Source of the DNA: Rhizobium esperanzae | Lineage (GTDB): Bacteria > Pseudomonadota > Alphaproteobacteria > Rhizobiales > Rhizobiaceae | Direction of reading: 5' to 3' | Length of the DNA stretch: 64,000 nt | Assembly: GCF_002204185.1 (NCBI RefSeq) | Contig: NZ_MXPU01000005.1 | Span: 124,001-188,000, forward strand | Shown: positions 1 to 9,419 of the stretch, piece after piece | Layout: every line of letters starts with the position of its first letter | How positions within the stretch are numbered: position 1 is the stretch's first letter | The notes under the pieces: generated by a model | Databases searched by the model: none | What the model saw: the letters and a program-made list of their open reading frames with translations, nothing else | Told to the model about the DNA's origin: nothing | Translations under genes and position numbers: made by a program

Positions 1-189
1 ATCACCCGCTCGGACCTGCTCGTCATCAACAAGAAGGACCTGGCGCCTCATGTCGGCGCCGATCTCGAGGTGATGGACCGGGATGCGACGCGCATGCGCG
101 CCTCACGCCCCTTCGTCTTCTCCGACATGAAGCGCGGCGACGGCGTCAGCTCGATCGTCAGTTTCCTCAGAGAACAGGGCGGGCTCTGA
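1..189 (+). CDS. ureG: Urease accessory GTPase UreG, C-terminal part
   Basis: The window opens inside a reading frame whose last 62 codons match the end of UreG, the SIMIBI-class GTPase that drives nickel insertion into urease. The NKKD element near codon 11 is the guanine-specificity (G4) motif. The closing stretch, with [10 protein letters not shown] and then an FLREQGGL end, is typical of the family. The rest of the protein and any other urease genes lie off the left edge. The gene converges on the efflux operon and is followed by a hairpin terminator. Confidence 0.9.
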   Translation: MTRSDLLVINKKDLAPHVGADLEVMDRDATRMRASRPFVFSDMKRGDGVSSIVSFLREQGGL

Positions 190-247
190 CTGGTCGAATC
201 TGCCGCGGCAGATCGATCACACTGACGGCGGCAAGAACGACAAAACG

Positions 248-277
248 AACGGGACGGGAGTAATCTCCCGGCCCGTT
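248..277. terminator. Bidirectional hairpin terminator between ureG and the RND gene
   Basis: Arms of 13 bases (248-260 and 265-277) pair with one mismatch around a TAAT loop. The plus side is followed by TTTCATT and the minus side by CGTTTTG. It sits between two convergent genes and can end both transcripts. Confidence 0.8.
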
Positions 278-295
278 TCATTGTCTGGATTTGGC

Positions 296-3200
296 TTATT
301 CCGCTGCGAAGGGCGGCAGCCGCAGAACGTTGGTGTCGTTGCCTTTGGCGTTTTTGCGCTTGCCTTCCGGCTTTTCGATCGCGGTCAGGCGCTCGTCCAG
401 CGCATCGATGTCGCTGCGGTTCTCGCGGGTAACGCGAGTGAGATCCTCGCGCGACAGCGGCAGGTCCTCCTCGTCCTTCCTGCCGACCAGACGGCCGAAC
501 ATCCAGCCGAGCAGGCGGGACAGGTCGTCCATGATCAGGAAGAAGGACGGCACGACGACGAGCGACAGCACCGTCGAGACGATGATGCCGCCGATCACGG
601 CGATTGCCATCGGCGCGCGGAACGAGCCACCTTCGCCGACACCGAGCGCCGACGGCAGCATGCCCGCCGACATGGCGATCGAAGTCATGATGATCGGCCG
701 GGCACGCTTGCGGCCGGCTTCGACCATGGCCTCGACACGGGCCATGCCCCGATGGCGCATCTCGATCGCAAAATCGACGAGCAGGATGGCGTTCTTGGTG
801 ACGATCCCCATCAGCATCAGAATGCCGATCATGACCGGCATGGACAGCGGATTGCTGGTGATGATCAGAGCCGCCGCGACGCCACCGATGGCAAGCGGCA
901 GCGAGAACAGGATGGTGAAGGGCTGGATCACGTCCTTGAAGAGCAGGATCAGCACCGTCAACACCAGCAGGAGACCCATCAACATGGCGTTGACGAAGCT
1001 CTGCTGCATCTCGGTCTGCACCTTGGTATCGCCGCTTTCGGCAAGGTGCACGGAAGCCGGAATGTTGGCCGCCTTGACGATCTCGCGGAAGCGCGCCGAG
1101 GCCGTGTCGAGCGCCACCCCCTGAGGCAGGTCGGAGCCGATCGAGACGACACGGTTGCGGTTGTTGCGCTTGATCGAGCTTACGCCTTCCGAATAATCGA
1201 TATTGGCGACGCTTGCGAGCGGAACGGTGCCGCCGCTGGCCGTCTGGATCTTCAATGCCCGGATGGCCGCGAGGTCGCGGCGCATGTCGAGCGCGGCCTG
1301 CACCCGGATCGGAATCTGGCGGTCGTCGAGCGAGATCTTGGCAAGGGCCGCATCGACATCGCCGATGGTGGCGACGCGGATGGTCTCGGAAATCTGCTGC
1401 GGCGTGATGCCGAGGCGGGCGGCCTCGTCCTTGCGCGGGTAGACCTGCAGTTCCGGACGGGGCAGGGCGCCGTCGGCGCTGACATTGGCGAGCAGCGGAT
1501 CGGCGCGGAGCTTCGATTCCAGAATGCCGACGGCGTCGTTCAGGTCCTTCTCGTTCTTGGAAAGGAAGTTGAAGGAGAGGTCGCGTTCGCCGCGGTCGTT
1601 GAGCTTGAGGATATGGACGTCGGGAATATCGCGCAGCTTGGCGAAGACCTCCTTTTCAATGTTCCATTGCGGACGTTCACGGCCGTGAACTTCGACCTTC
1701 GGCAGCATCGGGCCGATGACGGGGATGTGGCCGAGCACGTCGTTGACCACCTTCTTGACCAACGACTGGTCGAGCTTGTCGAGCGCGAGCGTGATCGTCG
1801 CGCGGCGCAGTTCGAGTTCGCCCTTCGGCGATGCGCCGCCGAGGACGAAGATGCTTTCGACGCCGTTGATGTCCTTGACCCTGTCATAGATCGCATCAGT
1901 CGTCTTCTCGGTGTCGTCAAGCCGCGCATTCGGCGGCAGTTCGACGGAGAGAACGATACGAGAGGCGTCTTCCGGCGGCAGGAAGCTGCCGGGCACGAAC
2001 ATGAATAGCGATATGACCGAACCAACCGTGAAGAGGAGGGCCACGATCAACGTCGTATAACGCCAATACCACTTGCGAGTCGTGCCGGTGACAAGGCGCG
2101 TATAGCCCTTCATCAGCAAGCCGTCATTGTCATGATGGTCGTCAACGCCGTCTTCGGCGCGCATGAGATAGGCGGCCATCATCGGGGTAATGAGGCGCGC
2201 CACCATCAGCGAGAAGAAGACGGAGAAGGCGACGGTCAGGCCGAACTGGATGAAGTACTGGCCCGGAATGCCCGGCATGAAGGAAACCGGCACGAAAACC
2301 GCGATGATGGTGAAGGTGGTGGCGATGACGGCGAGGCCGATTTCGTCAGCCGCCTCGATCGCCGCCCGATAGGGCGTCTTGCCCATCTTGATATGGCGGG
2401 CGATGTTCTCGATTTCCACGATCGCGTCGTCGACCAGGATACCTGTCGCGAGCGTCAGGGCGAGGAAGCTGACGAGGTTCAGCGAGAAGCCCATCATGTC
2501 CATGACCCAGAAGGTCGGGATCGCCGAGAGCGGCAGGGCGATGGCCGAGATCAGCGTTGCCCGCCAGTTTCGGAGGAACAACAAAACGACGATGACGGCA
2601 AGCAGGGCGCCTTCCAGCAGCGTGTGGATGGCGGCTTCGTAGTTGCCGTAGGTGAAATAGACCGAATCGTCGATCATTTCGATCTTCACGTTCGGATTTT
2701 CGCTTCGCACCTTATCGAGGCTCTGCGCGACCGTCTCGGCGACGCTGACCTCGCTGGCGCCCTTCGAGCGGAAGACGCCGAAGGTTACCACCGGCGTGTC
2801 GTTGAAGCGCGAAAAGGATTTCGGCTCCTCATAGGTGTCCTTGATGACGCCGAGATCGGACAGCTTGACGAAGCGTCCGCTCGGCAACGCAATCGTCGTG
2901 TCTGCGAGTTCGGCGACGTTGCGGGCGTCGCCAAGAACGCGGATTGCCTGTTCGCTGCCCGCCACCTGGCCGCGACCGGAACCGAGATCGATATTGGTGC
3001 CGCGCAACTGATCGTTCACGCTTGCGGCGGTGATGCCGTACGCATCGAGTTTGCCTGGCGTAAGTTCGATGCGCACTTCGCGCTCCGCGCCGCCGTAACG
3101 ATCGACGCGGCCGATGCCGGCCTGGCCCTGCAGGGCGCGCTTGATCGTGTCGTCGACGAACCAGGACAGTTCTTCGAGCGACATGTCGGGTGATGACACG

Positions 3201-3625
3201 GCGAAGGTCTGGATCGCCTGGCCCTCGACATCGACCTTGGTAACGATCGGTGCTTCGGCCGTTGCCGGCAGATCGCTGCGAATGCGGTCGATCGCGTCCT
3301 TGACGTCCTGCACGGCCTGTTCCGTCGGCACCTCCATCCGGAACATGACGTTGGTCTGCGAGCTGCCGTCGGTCACCGTCGACTGGATTTCGTCGATGCC
3401 GGTGATGGAGGCGATCGCGTCTTCGATCTCCTTCGTCACCTGCATTTCGAGCTCGGCCGGCGAAGCGCCGCTTTGCGTAACGCTGATCGAGACGAGCGGT
3501 ACGTCGATGTTCGGGAAGCGCGTGATCGGCAGCGTGTTGAAGGACTGGATGCCGATGAAGATCAGCAGGCAGAAGGCCAGCAGCGGTGCGATGGGATTTC
3601 GAATGGACCAGGCTGAAAAATTCAT
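296..3625 (-). CDS. RND-family multidrug efflux transporter (inner-membrane pump)
   Basis: This 1109-residue protein has the full length and layout of an AcrB/HAE1-type proton-driven pump: an N-terminal membrane helix, a large periplasmic loop, a helix bundle, and a repeat of the same. The charged membrane motif GILVDDAIVEIEN (around residue 400) carries the paired aspartates of proton relay, and its repeat counterpart GIVTKNAILLVDFA lies near residue 950. A hydrophilic tail of about 70 residues, rich in Asp, Glu, Arg and Lys, extends past the last helix. It lies 12 bases after the adaptor gene, so the two form one operon. The outer-membrane channel must come from elsewhere. The substrate cannot be read from the sequence. 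Confidence 0.93.
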   Translation of the reverse strand: MNFSAWSIRNPIAPLLAFCLLIFIGIQSFNTLPITRFPNIDVPLVSISVTQSGASPAELEMQVTKEIEDAIASITGIDEIQSTVTDGSSQTNVMFRMEVPTEQAVQDVKDAIDRIRSDLPATAEAPIVTKVDVEGQAIQTFAVSSPDMSLEELSWFVDDTIKRALQGQAGIGRVDRYGGAEREVRIELTPGKLDAYGITAASVNDQLRGTNIDLGSGRGQVAGSEQAIRVLGDARNVAELADTTIALPSGRFVKLSDLGVIKDTYEEPKSFSRFNDTPVVTFGVFRSKGASEVSVAETVAQSLDKVRSENPNVKIEMIDDSVYFTYGNYEAAIHTLLEGALLAVIVVLLFLRNWRATLISAIALPLSAIPTFWVMDMMGFSLNLVSFLALTLATGILVDDAIVEIENIARHIKMGKTPYRAAIEAADEIGLAVIATTFTIIAVFVPVSFMPGIPGQYFIQFGLTVAFSVFFSLMVARLITPMMAAYLMRAEDGVDDHHDNDGLLMKGYTRLVTGTTRKWYWRYTTLIVALLFTVGSVISLFMFVPGSFLPPEDASRIVLSVELPPNARLDDTEKTTDAIYDRVKDINGVESIFVLGGASPKGELELRRATITLALDKLDQSLVKKVVNDVLGHIPVIGPMLPKVEVHGRERPQWNIEKEVFAKLRDIPDVHILKLNDRGERDLSFNFLSKNEKDLNDAVGILESKLRADPLLANVSADGALPRPELQVYPRKDEAARLGITPQQISETIRVATIGDVDAALAKISLDDRQIPIRVQAALDMRRDLAAIRALKIQTASGGTVPLASVANIDYSEGVSSIKRNNRNRVVSIGSDLPQGVALDTASARFREIVKAANIPASVHLAESGDTKVQTEMQQSFVNAMLMGLLLVLTVLILLFKDVIQPFTILFSLPLAIGGVAAALIITSNPLSMPVMIGILMLMGIVTKNAILLVDFAIEMRHRGMARVEAMVEAGRKRARPIIMTSIAMSAGMLPSALGVGEGGSFRAPMAIAVIGGIIVSTVLSLVVVPSFFLIMDDLSRLLGWMFGRLVGRKDEEDLPLSREDLTRVTRENRSDIDALDERLTAIEKPEGKRKNAKGNDTNVLRLPPFAAE

Positions 3626-3637
3626 CGGATGGTCTCT

Positions 3638-4828
3638 TTAGTTGGAAGCCGAGGGCTGTTCGCGCACCGGCGTGATGTGGTCGCCGTCGCGGACATAAGC
3701 GCCCGCCTTGGCGACGACCTCGTCGCCGCTCTTCAATCCATTGACGATCTCGATATAAGCGCCGTCCTGGATGCCGGTCTCGATTTTGGCGAATTTCACC
3801 ACGCCGTCTTCGACCTTCCGGGCGGAGGAGCCTTCGTTGCCGGTCAGCACCGCCGTCAGGGGAAGCGATACGCCCTCGGTTTCGCGGACGATGATCTCGG
3901 CGCTGCCATACATGCCGGAACGCGCCTTGCTGTCGTCGTCGATGGAGATATGGACGAGACCGAGGCGGGTCACCGAATCGACGGTGGGTGAAACCAGGCG
4001 CACGGCGCCGGAAAGCTTTTCGCGGCTGCCGGATAGCGATATCGTCGCCTTCTGACCGGCCATGATCCTGACGATGTCGCTTTCGGCGACTTCGGCGACA
4101 AGCTCGATATCGCCGTCGCGGATGATGGTGAACAGCGGATCGCCATTGCCGGCGGCAATCGCGCCGACCTTGGCATTCTTTGCAGAAACCACGCCTGCAA
4201 CCGGCGTCTTCACGTCGGTGCGGGCGAGCTTCAGATCGGCGTCGGCGATCTGGCTGTCGAAGACCTTCAGATCGGCTTCGGCGACCTCGATCGCCTGTTC
4301 GGCGGAGACGACGCGGGCATTGGCGGCAGCGGCGGTCGCATCAGCCTGTTCGACCTGGGCGGTGGAAACCGTGCCCTTCTTGACCATTTCCTGGGCGCGG
4401 GCCTGTTGCTGTCTTGCCTGCTCGGCATTGGCCTGCGCCTCGATGAGCTGGGCGCGTAGCTGGGCGAGGCTAGCCTCGCCCTTGGCCTTCGTCGCCATCA
4501 TCTGGCTTTTCTCCAGGACCAGCGCGTCATCGTTGAGGGTCGCCAGCGTGCTTTCCGCCTGAACCTTGTCGCCGATATCGGCTTTCAGCGTGCGGATCGA
4601 AAGGCCTTCGACCTGCGGCTGGATATAGACTTCCTCGACGGGCTTGACCGTTCCGGTGCCGATGACACGGTCGACGAGAGTACGGTTCACAGCTGTGGTG
4701 ACGACGATCGCTGGCAGGTTCTGCTGCGGCTTTGCGACCGGCGCCTCCTGCGAAAACGCGGTGGATGCAGCCAGCGCCGCTGCAAAAAGGGTGGATGCGC
4801 CTAAAATTCCAGTCGGCTTGCGTGCCAT
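3638..4828 (-). CDS. RND efflux periplasmic adaptor (membrane fusion protein)
   Basis: The 396-residue product begins with a signal peptide ending near AFSQ. It then shows the adaptor order: a lipoyl/barrel-sandwich half (around residues 60-95), a long Ala/Gln/Glu-rich coiled-coil hairpin (about 100-200), the second lipoyl half with the TPVAGVVSAKNAKVGA motif, a beta-barrel, and a C-terminal membrane-proximal domain. Adaptors of this kind link an RND pump to an outer-membrane channel. It is the first gene of the operon with the pump downstream. No regulator gene lies next to it, which is unusual because such operons often carry a divergent TetR. Confidence 0.92.
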   Translation of the reverse strand: MARKPTGILGASTLFAAALAASTAFSQEAPVAKPQQNLPAIVVTTAVNRTLVDRVIGTGTVKPVEEVYIQPQVEGLSIRTLKADIGDKVQAESTLATLNDDALVLEKSQMMATKAKGEASLAQLRAQLIEAQANAEQARQQQARAQEMVKKGTVSTAQVEQADATAAAANARVVSAEQAIEVAEADLKVFDSQIADADLKLARTDVKTPVAGVVSAKNAKVGAIAAGNGDPLFTIIRDGDIELVAEVAESDIVRIMAGQKATISLSGSREKLSGAVRLVSPTVDSVTRLGLVHISIDDDSKARSGMYGSAEIIVRETEGVSLPLTAVLTGNEGSSARKVEDGVVKFAKIETGIQDGAYIEIVNGLKSGDEVVAKAGAYVRDGDHITPVREQPSASN

Positions 4829-5174
4829 GCGTTTTCGTCCAATCTCGTCATAAGCTTAGCCGAATTCGCGCGTCTGCCATTGAGCTCGCGACCAGGCCAC
4901 TGCCTTTCCTGCATTCTCAGGGGTATCCACACATCATTTGCCGTCTTCATCCCTCGCCGGCAAATCGGCTTCTAGTTGGTATCGATTTGCTCGATATGCA
5001 AGCCCGGCAGAAAACAATTCCCCATGAGCCGATAATAATTACCATCAGAACCTGAATCAATCGTCGTAGGGTTATGCGAACATGACGATGATTGATCCTG
5101 CTTCTCTCCTAATGACGTTTGACGCCAGATAAATGCGACAGGTGCAAGGCATTTTTTATCAGTGGGGAAAACGA
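4829..5174. other. Intergenic region upstream of the efflux operon
   Basis: I see no gene in this stretch. It is less GC-rich than its surroundings from about 5010 to 5160 and should hold the promoter of the efflux operon. A loose inverted repeat (ATCAATCG at 5056-5063 and GATTGAT at 5090-5096) is too imperfect to call an operator. Confidence 0.4.
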
Positions 5175-5202
5175 AACGCGCGGGAAATGTCCCCCGCGCG
5201 TT
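5175..5202 (-). terminator. Rho-independent terminator of the pyrimidine ABC operon
   Basis: Two perfectly complementary 10-base arms (5175-5184 and 5193-5202) flank an 8-base loop. On the minus strand the stem is followed by TTCGTTTT. It lies about 20 bases after the stop of the binding-protein gene, the last of its operon. Confidence 0.85.
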
Positions 5203-5220
5203 CCTAAAATGCTGCTGTCC

Positions 5221-6192
5221 TTACTTGGATGCGGCGTCGGTGATCTCGTGCGTCCAGGCGCCCGATGGCTCCTTGCTGATGATCTTCTGATCGAGCAGTG
5301 CCTTTGCCGTGCGGGCATAGAGCGCCTCGTCCAGCTTGCCGGAGCCGTCGCCGACCAGCTTGGCGACTTCGCCCATCATGCGCTTCTGGTGGTTCTCGTC
5401 CTGGCCGCCATTGTCCATGACGATCTCGGCGGCTTCATCGGGGTTCTCGGTCGCGTATTTCCAGCCCTTCATCGAGGCGCGGACGAATTTGACCATCTTC
5501 TCCTTGAAGGTCGGGTCCTTCAGCTTGTCTTCCATCGCGTAGAGACCGTCTTCGAGAAGGTCGTTGCCCATCTGCGTATAGTTGAAGACAGTCAGTTCCT
5601 CCGGTTTGAAGCCGGCATCGATCGCCTGCCAATATTCATTATAGGTCATGACGGAGATGCAGTCGGCCTGCTTTTGGACGAGCGGCTGCACGTCGAAGCT
5701 CTGCTTCAGCACGGTGACGCCGTTCGGGCCGCCTTCGGTGGAGAGGCCGAGCTTGTTCATCCAGGCGAAGAACGGATATTCGTTGCCGAAGAACCAGACG
5801 CCGAGCGTATGGCCCTTGAAGTCGGCCTCGGTCTTGATAGGGCCGTCCTTGCGGCAGATCATTTCCAGGCCGGATTTCTGGTAGGGCTGGGCGATGTTGA
5901 CGAGCGGAACGCCCTTTTCGCGGGCAACCAAAGCGCCACCCATCCAGTCGACGATGACATCGGCGCCGCCGCCGGCAATCACCTGCTCAGGGGCGATATC
6001 AGGGCCGCCCGGCTTGATCTCGACGTCGAGGCCTTCCTCCTTGTAGAAGCCCTTGTCCTTGGCGACATAATAACCGCCGAACTGGCCCTGCGTGACCCAT
6101 TTCAGCTGCAGAACCACCTTGTCGGCGGCCATCGCATGGGCCGCCGCCAGCGACATGGCGCTCGCCATCATTGCAACCATCAACTTTTTCAT
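5221..6192 (-). CDS. ABC transporter substrate-binding protein, NMT1/THI5-like
   Basis: The 323-residue protein has a signal peptide cut near AHAMA-ADK, then an NMT1/THI5-type periplasmic domain (KWVTQGQFGGYYVAKDKGFY near the start, a GGGADVIVDW segment near residue 75). The family binds pyrimidine-like or thiamine-precursor ligands. The operon next door breaks down pyrimidine rings, so a pyrimidine, hydantoin or ureido compound is the likely cargo; this is inference from context. The frame opens 56 codons earlier, but the ATG at 6190-6192 is preferred because it starts the signal peptide and has a purine-rich ribosome site (GGTAAGGA) upstream. Confidence 0.88.
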   Translation of the reverse strand: MKKLMVAMMASAMSLAAAHAMAADKVVLQLKWVTQGQFGGYYVAKDKGFYKEEGLDVEIKPGGPDIAPEQVIAGGGADVIVDWMGGALVAREKGVPLVNIAQPYQKSGLEMICRKDGPIKTEADFKGHTLGVWFFGNEYPFFAWMNKLGLSTEGGPNGVTVLKQSFDVQPLVQKQADCISVMTYNEYWQAIDAGFKPEELTVFNYTQMGNDLLEDGLYAMEDKLKDPTFKEKMVKFVRASMKGWKYATENPDEAAEIVMDNGGQDENHQKRMMGEVAKLVGDGSGKLDEALYARTAKALLDQKIISKEPSGAWTHEITDAASK

Positions 6193-6251
6193 TTTCTTGT
6201 CCTTACCCTCTGAAGTTATGCCCGGACCCCATTTGCGAAGCCCGCGCGCGC

Positions 6252-7379
6252 CTAGCCACCACGGATAGACGGATGCCAGAACGTCACCGCCCGTTCGGTC
6301 AGGGCGATGACACCATAAAAGATCGAGCCGGCCAGCGCCGCGACAGCGATTTCCGCCCACACCATGTCGACATTCATGCGGCCGATCTCGGTGGAGATGC
6401 GGAAGCCCATGCCGACGATCGGCGTCCCGAAGAATTCCGCAACGATGGCACCAATCAGCGCCAGCGTCGAGTTGATCTTCAGTGCGTTGAAAATGAAGGG
6501 CATGGCTGCCGGCAGCTTGAGCTTGAACAGCGTCTGCCAGTCGCTCGAGGCGTAAGTGCGCATCAGGTCACGTTCCATGCTGCCGGAGGCGGCAAGGCCG
6601 GCGACGGTGTTCACCAGCATCGGGAAGAAGGTCATGATGATGACGACGGCGGCCTTCGACGGCCAGTCGAAACCGAACCACATGACCATGACGGGCGCGA
6701 TGCCGATGATCGGCAGGGCTGATACCATGTTGCCGATCGGCAGGAGACCGCGGCGCAGGAAGGCGATGCGGTCGGCGAGCACGGCGACGATGAAGCCGCT
6801 GAGGCAGCCGATGACATAACCGATCAGCACCGCCTTGAAGATCGTCTGCCTGACATCCGCACCGAGAATCGGCAAGGAGGCCATGATGCGCGCGCCGATG
6901 GCGCTCGGCGGCGGCAGAATGATGAAGGAGATGCCGGCACCGCGCGTAATCGCCTCCCAAAGGATGAGAATCCAGACGCCGAAAATCGACGGAATGAGCA
7001 GTTCGAGCACCGATGTGCCGAAGGCGGCGGCAGGCTGCGCTTTCGACAGCTCGGTGACGCATCGCCAGGCAAGCAGCCAGGCAGCGAAGAGCAGCAGGAA
7101 GTAGGCTCGGGTCGCGGTGCCCTCGTTGCCGGAAAGGGTCGCAAGCAGCAGCCAGGCGGCGCCATGCGCACCGATGAACAGAACGGTGGCGCGATAGGCC
7201 GGCTGCTGCGGTGCAAAGGACAGGAGAGCGGCCGCGGCGATGACGATGAAGATGAGGCTTGCGGTGCCGTCGGTTAAGGGACGGGCCGCGCCCTCGGCCA
7301 GAAGCGGCAAGGTTGCCAGGGCTGCGACGCAGAAAAGAAGAGCGGCCGCGCCTTGCCAGGAGAAGCTCAGACGTTTCAT
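6252..7379 (-). CDS. ABC transporter permease, first of two (375 residues)
   Basis: The C-terminal two thirds is a BPD_transp_1 permease of the SsuC/TauC/ThiX type. The cytoplasmic EAA-like loop DLMRTYASSDWQTLFKLKLP lies around residue 270. An extra N-terminal stretch of about 120 residues carries several more hydrophobic segments, so it is longer than the usual 250-residue family member. Its start overlaps the stop of the other permease by four bases (ATGA type), which points to translational coupling. Together the two permeases should form the heterodimeric channel of the pyrimidine-type importer. Confidence 0.88.
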   Translation of the reverse strand: MKRLSFSWQGAAALLFCVAALATLPLLAEGAARPLTDGTASLIFIVIAAAALLSFAPQQPAYRATVLFIGAHGAAWLLLATLSGNEGTATRAYFLLLFAAWLLAWRCVTELSKAQPAAAFGTSVLELLIPSIFGVWILILWEAITRGAGISFIILPPPSAIGARIMASLPILGADVRQTIFKAVLIGYVIGCLSGFIVAVLADRIAFLRRGLLPIGNMVSALPIIGIAPVMVMWFGFDWPSKAAVVIIMTFFPMLVNTVAGLAASGSMERDLMRTYASSDWQTLFKLKLPAAMPFIFNALKINSTLALIGAIVAEFFGTPIVGMGFRISTEIGRMNVDMVWAEIAVAALAGSIFYGVIALTERAVTFWHPSIRGG

Positions 7380-8305
7380 GCCGGCCTCCCGCCCATAGCG
7401 CGGTCGACGATCTTCGCCGCCAGGCCGACAATCGCGACCAGAACGCCGGCAAGCAGCGAGCCGGCGACCAGCGCCGCCCAGATATCGATCGTCTGGCTGT
7501 AATAGGAGCCGGCGAGCAGCTTCGAACCGATGCCTGCAACCGCGCCCGTCGGCAATTCACCGACAATGGCGCCGACGAGGCTTGCTGCGATCGCGACCTT
7601 CATCGAGGTGAAGAGAAACGGGATCGAGGCAGGGACGCGCAGTTTCCAGAAGGTCTGCATCGGGCTGGCGTTATAGGTTCGCATCAGATCGAGATAGAGG
7701 ATTTCGGGCGACCGCAGCCCCTTCACCATGCCGACGGCGACCGGAAAGAAGGAGAGGTAGGTGGAGATCAGCGCCTTGGAGACGAGGCGGGAGGCGTCGG
7801 AATCGAGGTTCAGCAGATGCGCCAGCGCATTGTCGCCGGTCAGCACGTTGTAGGAGATGATGACGATCATCGGCGCGATGGCGAGAATCGGTATCGTCTG
7901 GCTTGCCACCAGCCAGGGCATCAGCGAGCGGTCCATGGCGCGGTTGTGCACGATCAGCACGGCGAGAAGAATGCCGAGCAGCATGCCGAAACCGAAGCCG
8001 AGCAGGGTGGAAGAGAGTGTCACCCAGCTGTGGTAGACGAGACTGCGGCTGCTCGAAAGGCTGCGCAGGACAGTGTTCTCGTAGACATTCTCAGCCACCT
8101 GATGCGGCGCCGGCAGGATCGGCTTCGGCTGCGCCAGTGTCTTGCCAATGAATTCCAGCGTGGTCGGCGTGACGCCGGCGCGGCTGTCCATGTCGCGCTG
8201 GAACGGCGCGTTCATGAGAATGGCGGCGACATACCAGATGGCGATGAGCGCGAGCAGGATGGTGGTGACGGGGACGATCTTGTTTTTGAAGGTATCGGGT
8301 TTCAT
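7376..8305 (-). CDS. ABC transporter permease, second of two (309 residues)
   Basis: This is an inner-membrane BPD_transp_1 permease with the EAA-like loop DLMRTYNASPMQTFWKLRVP near residue 205, matching the loop of its partner gene. The N-terminus has one membrane helix followed by a periplasmic stretch. The ATG at 8303-8305 is preferred over the longer frame because a G-rich ribosome site lies just upstream and the extra upstream residues come from a repeat. It stands 234 bases from the ATPase gene of the same operon, separated by a large inverted repeat. Confidence 0.88.
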   Translation of the reverse strand: MKPDTFKNKIVPVTTILLALIAIWYVAAILMNAPFQRDMDSRAGVTPTTLEFIGKTLAQPKPILPAPHQVAENVYENTVLRSLSSSRSLVYHSWVTLSSTLLGFGFGMLLGILLAVLIVHNRAMDRSLMPWLVASQTIPILAIAPMIVIISYNVLTGDNALAHLLNLDSDASRLVSKALISTYLSFFPVAVGMVKGLRSPEILYLDLMRTYNASPMQTFWKLRVPASIPFLFTSMKVAIAASLVGAIVGELPTGAVAGIGSKLLAGSYYSQTIDIWAALVAGSLLAGVLVAIVGLAAKIVDRAMGGRPA

Positions 8306-8343
8306 AGGGTCTGCCCCCATTTTGGGGCGTCGAATGCGTAGCC

Positions 8344-8520
8344 ACCCCCCTCTGCCCTGCCGGGCATCTCCCCCACAAGGGGGGAGATTGGCAAGCGGAT
8401 AGCGCATCGGTCCCCCGTGGTCCGACGCTGGATCAGGGGGCTTTGATTGTTTGGGGAAGCCGGTTCGGCATATCGATCTCCCCCCTTGTGGGGGAGATGC
8501 CCGGCAGGGCAGAGGGGGGT
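8344..8520. repeat. Perfect 45-bp inverted repeat inside the ABC operon (RIME-like)
   Basis: Bases 8344-8388 are the exact reverse complement of 8476-8520, with 87 bases between. Each arm is itself a double hairpin (ATCTCCCCC with GGGGGAGAT, and GCCC with GGGC). Palindromic units of this look are scattered between genes in rhizobial genomes (RIME-type elements); the family assignment is from memory. It lies between the ATPase and permease genes of one operon, where it could lower downstream expression or protect the mRNA end. Confidence 0.85.
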
Positions 8521-8539
8521 AACCCTCGGACTCAATCGC

Positions 8540-9325
8540 CTAAACCTCATGGCTATGCCCCGTCCTCAGCCCCTCGCGGACGCGATGGGCGATTTCCAGG
8601 AATTCGGGGGTGTCGCGGATGTCGAGCGGGCGCTCGGCCGGCAAGGTGGAGTCGATCACGTCGGTGACGCGGCCGGGGCGCGGCGACATCACCACGATCT
8701 TGGTCGAGAGGTAGACAGCCTCGGGGATGGAGTGGGTGACGAAGCAGATCGTCTTGTTGGTGCGGGCCCAGAGTTTCAGCAGTTCTTCGTTCAGATGGTC
8801 CCGGACGATCTCGTCGAGCGCGCCGAAGGGTTCGTCCATCAATAGCAGGTCGGCGTCGAAGGCGAGCGCGCGGGCGATCGAGGCGCGTTGCTGCATGCCG
8901 CCAGAAAGCTGCCAGGGGAATTTCTTTTCGAAGCCGGAAAGACCGACGAGGTCAAGCGCCTCGGCGATGCGCCTCGTCCGATCAGCGCCGCCATAACCCA
9001 TGATTTCTAAGGGCAGAGCGATATTGTTTTCGATGGTGCGCCAGGGATAGAGCGCCGGCGCCTGAAAGACGTAGCCGTAGGCGCGGGCCTTGCGGGCTTC
9101 TTCCGGCGTCATGCCATTGATCGAGATATCGCCTGATGTGCTCTTTTCGAGATCGGCGATGACGCGGAGGAAAGTGGTCTTGCCGCAGCCGGACGGGCCG
9201 ATGAAAGAGACGAAATCGCCCTTGCGGACATCGAGATTGACATTGCTCAGCGCCCGCACCGGGCCGTCATTCGCCTGGTAGGTGAGACAGAGGTCCTTGG
9301 CGGATACGACGGAGGGTGCTTGCAT
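8540..9325 (-). CDS. ABC transporter ATP-binding protein, nitrate/taurine/pyrimidine type
   Basis: This 261-residue ATPase carries all the expected sites: Walker A GPSGCGKTT near residue 43, the Q-loop before YPWRTIENN, the signature LSGGMQQRASIARAL, Walker B LLLMDEPFGALD, and the switch histidine in FVTHSIPEA. It belongs to the SsuB/TauB/ThiZ group that works with NMT1-type binding proteins. It is first in a four-gene operon (ATPase, permease, permease, binding protein). The frame could begin one codon earlier at a TTG; the ATG at 9325 is taken as the start. The cupin gene diverges from it about 95 bases away. Confidence 0.9.
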   Translation of the reverse strand: MQAPSVVSAKDLCLTYQANDGPVRALSNVNLDVRKGDFVSFIGPSGCGKTTFLRVIADLEKSTSGDISINGMTPEEARKARAYGYVFQAPALYPWRTIENNIALPLEIMGYGGADRTRRIAEALDLVGLSGFEKKFPWQLSGGMQQRASIARALAFDADLLLMDEPFGALDEIVRDHLNEELLKLWARTNKTICFVTHSIPEAVYLSTKIVVMSPRPGRVTDVIDSTLPAERPLDIRDTPEFLEIAHRVREGLRTGHSHEV

Positions 9326-9419
9326 CAATGCGACCGATCTTGTTTTCCCCGCCGCAGGGCGGTTTGCATGTTACCATCGCTGCCGGCTTTGCCGGCGGCA
9401 CAATTCTTGGAGGAAGAAA

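Noticed and set aside
281..2008. A 575-codon plus-strand frame opposite the RND pump
   Set aside because: It is antisense to a full-length RND transporter with all family motifs. Its translation is His/Asp/Arg-rich and without domains, as expected of a GC-rich codon shadow. Similar long shadows over ugd, manC, the ABC ATPase and preA were dropped for the same reason.
5056..5096. Inverted repeat ATCAATCG ... GATTGAT upstream of the efflux operon
   Set aside because: Imperfect, long spacer, and no regulator gene nearby to bind it.
9330..9345. GCGACCGATCTTG upstream of the importer as a RutR site
   Set aside because: Only the GACCGAT half resembles the operator at 13380; the second half is missing.
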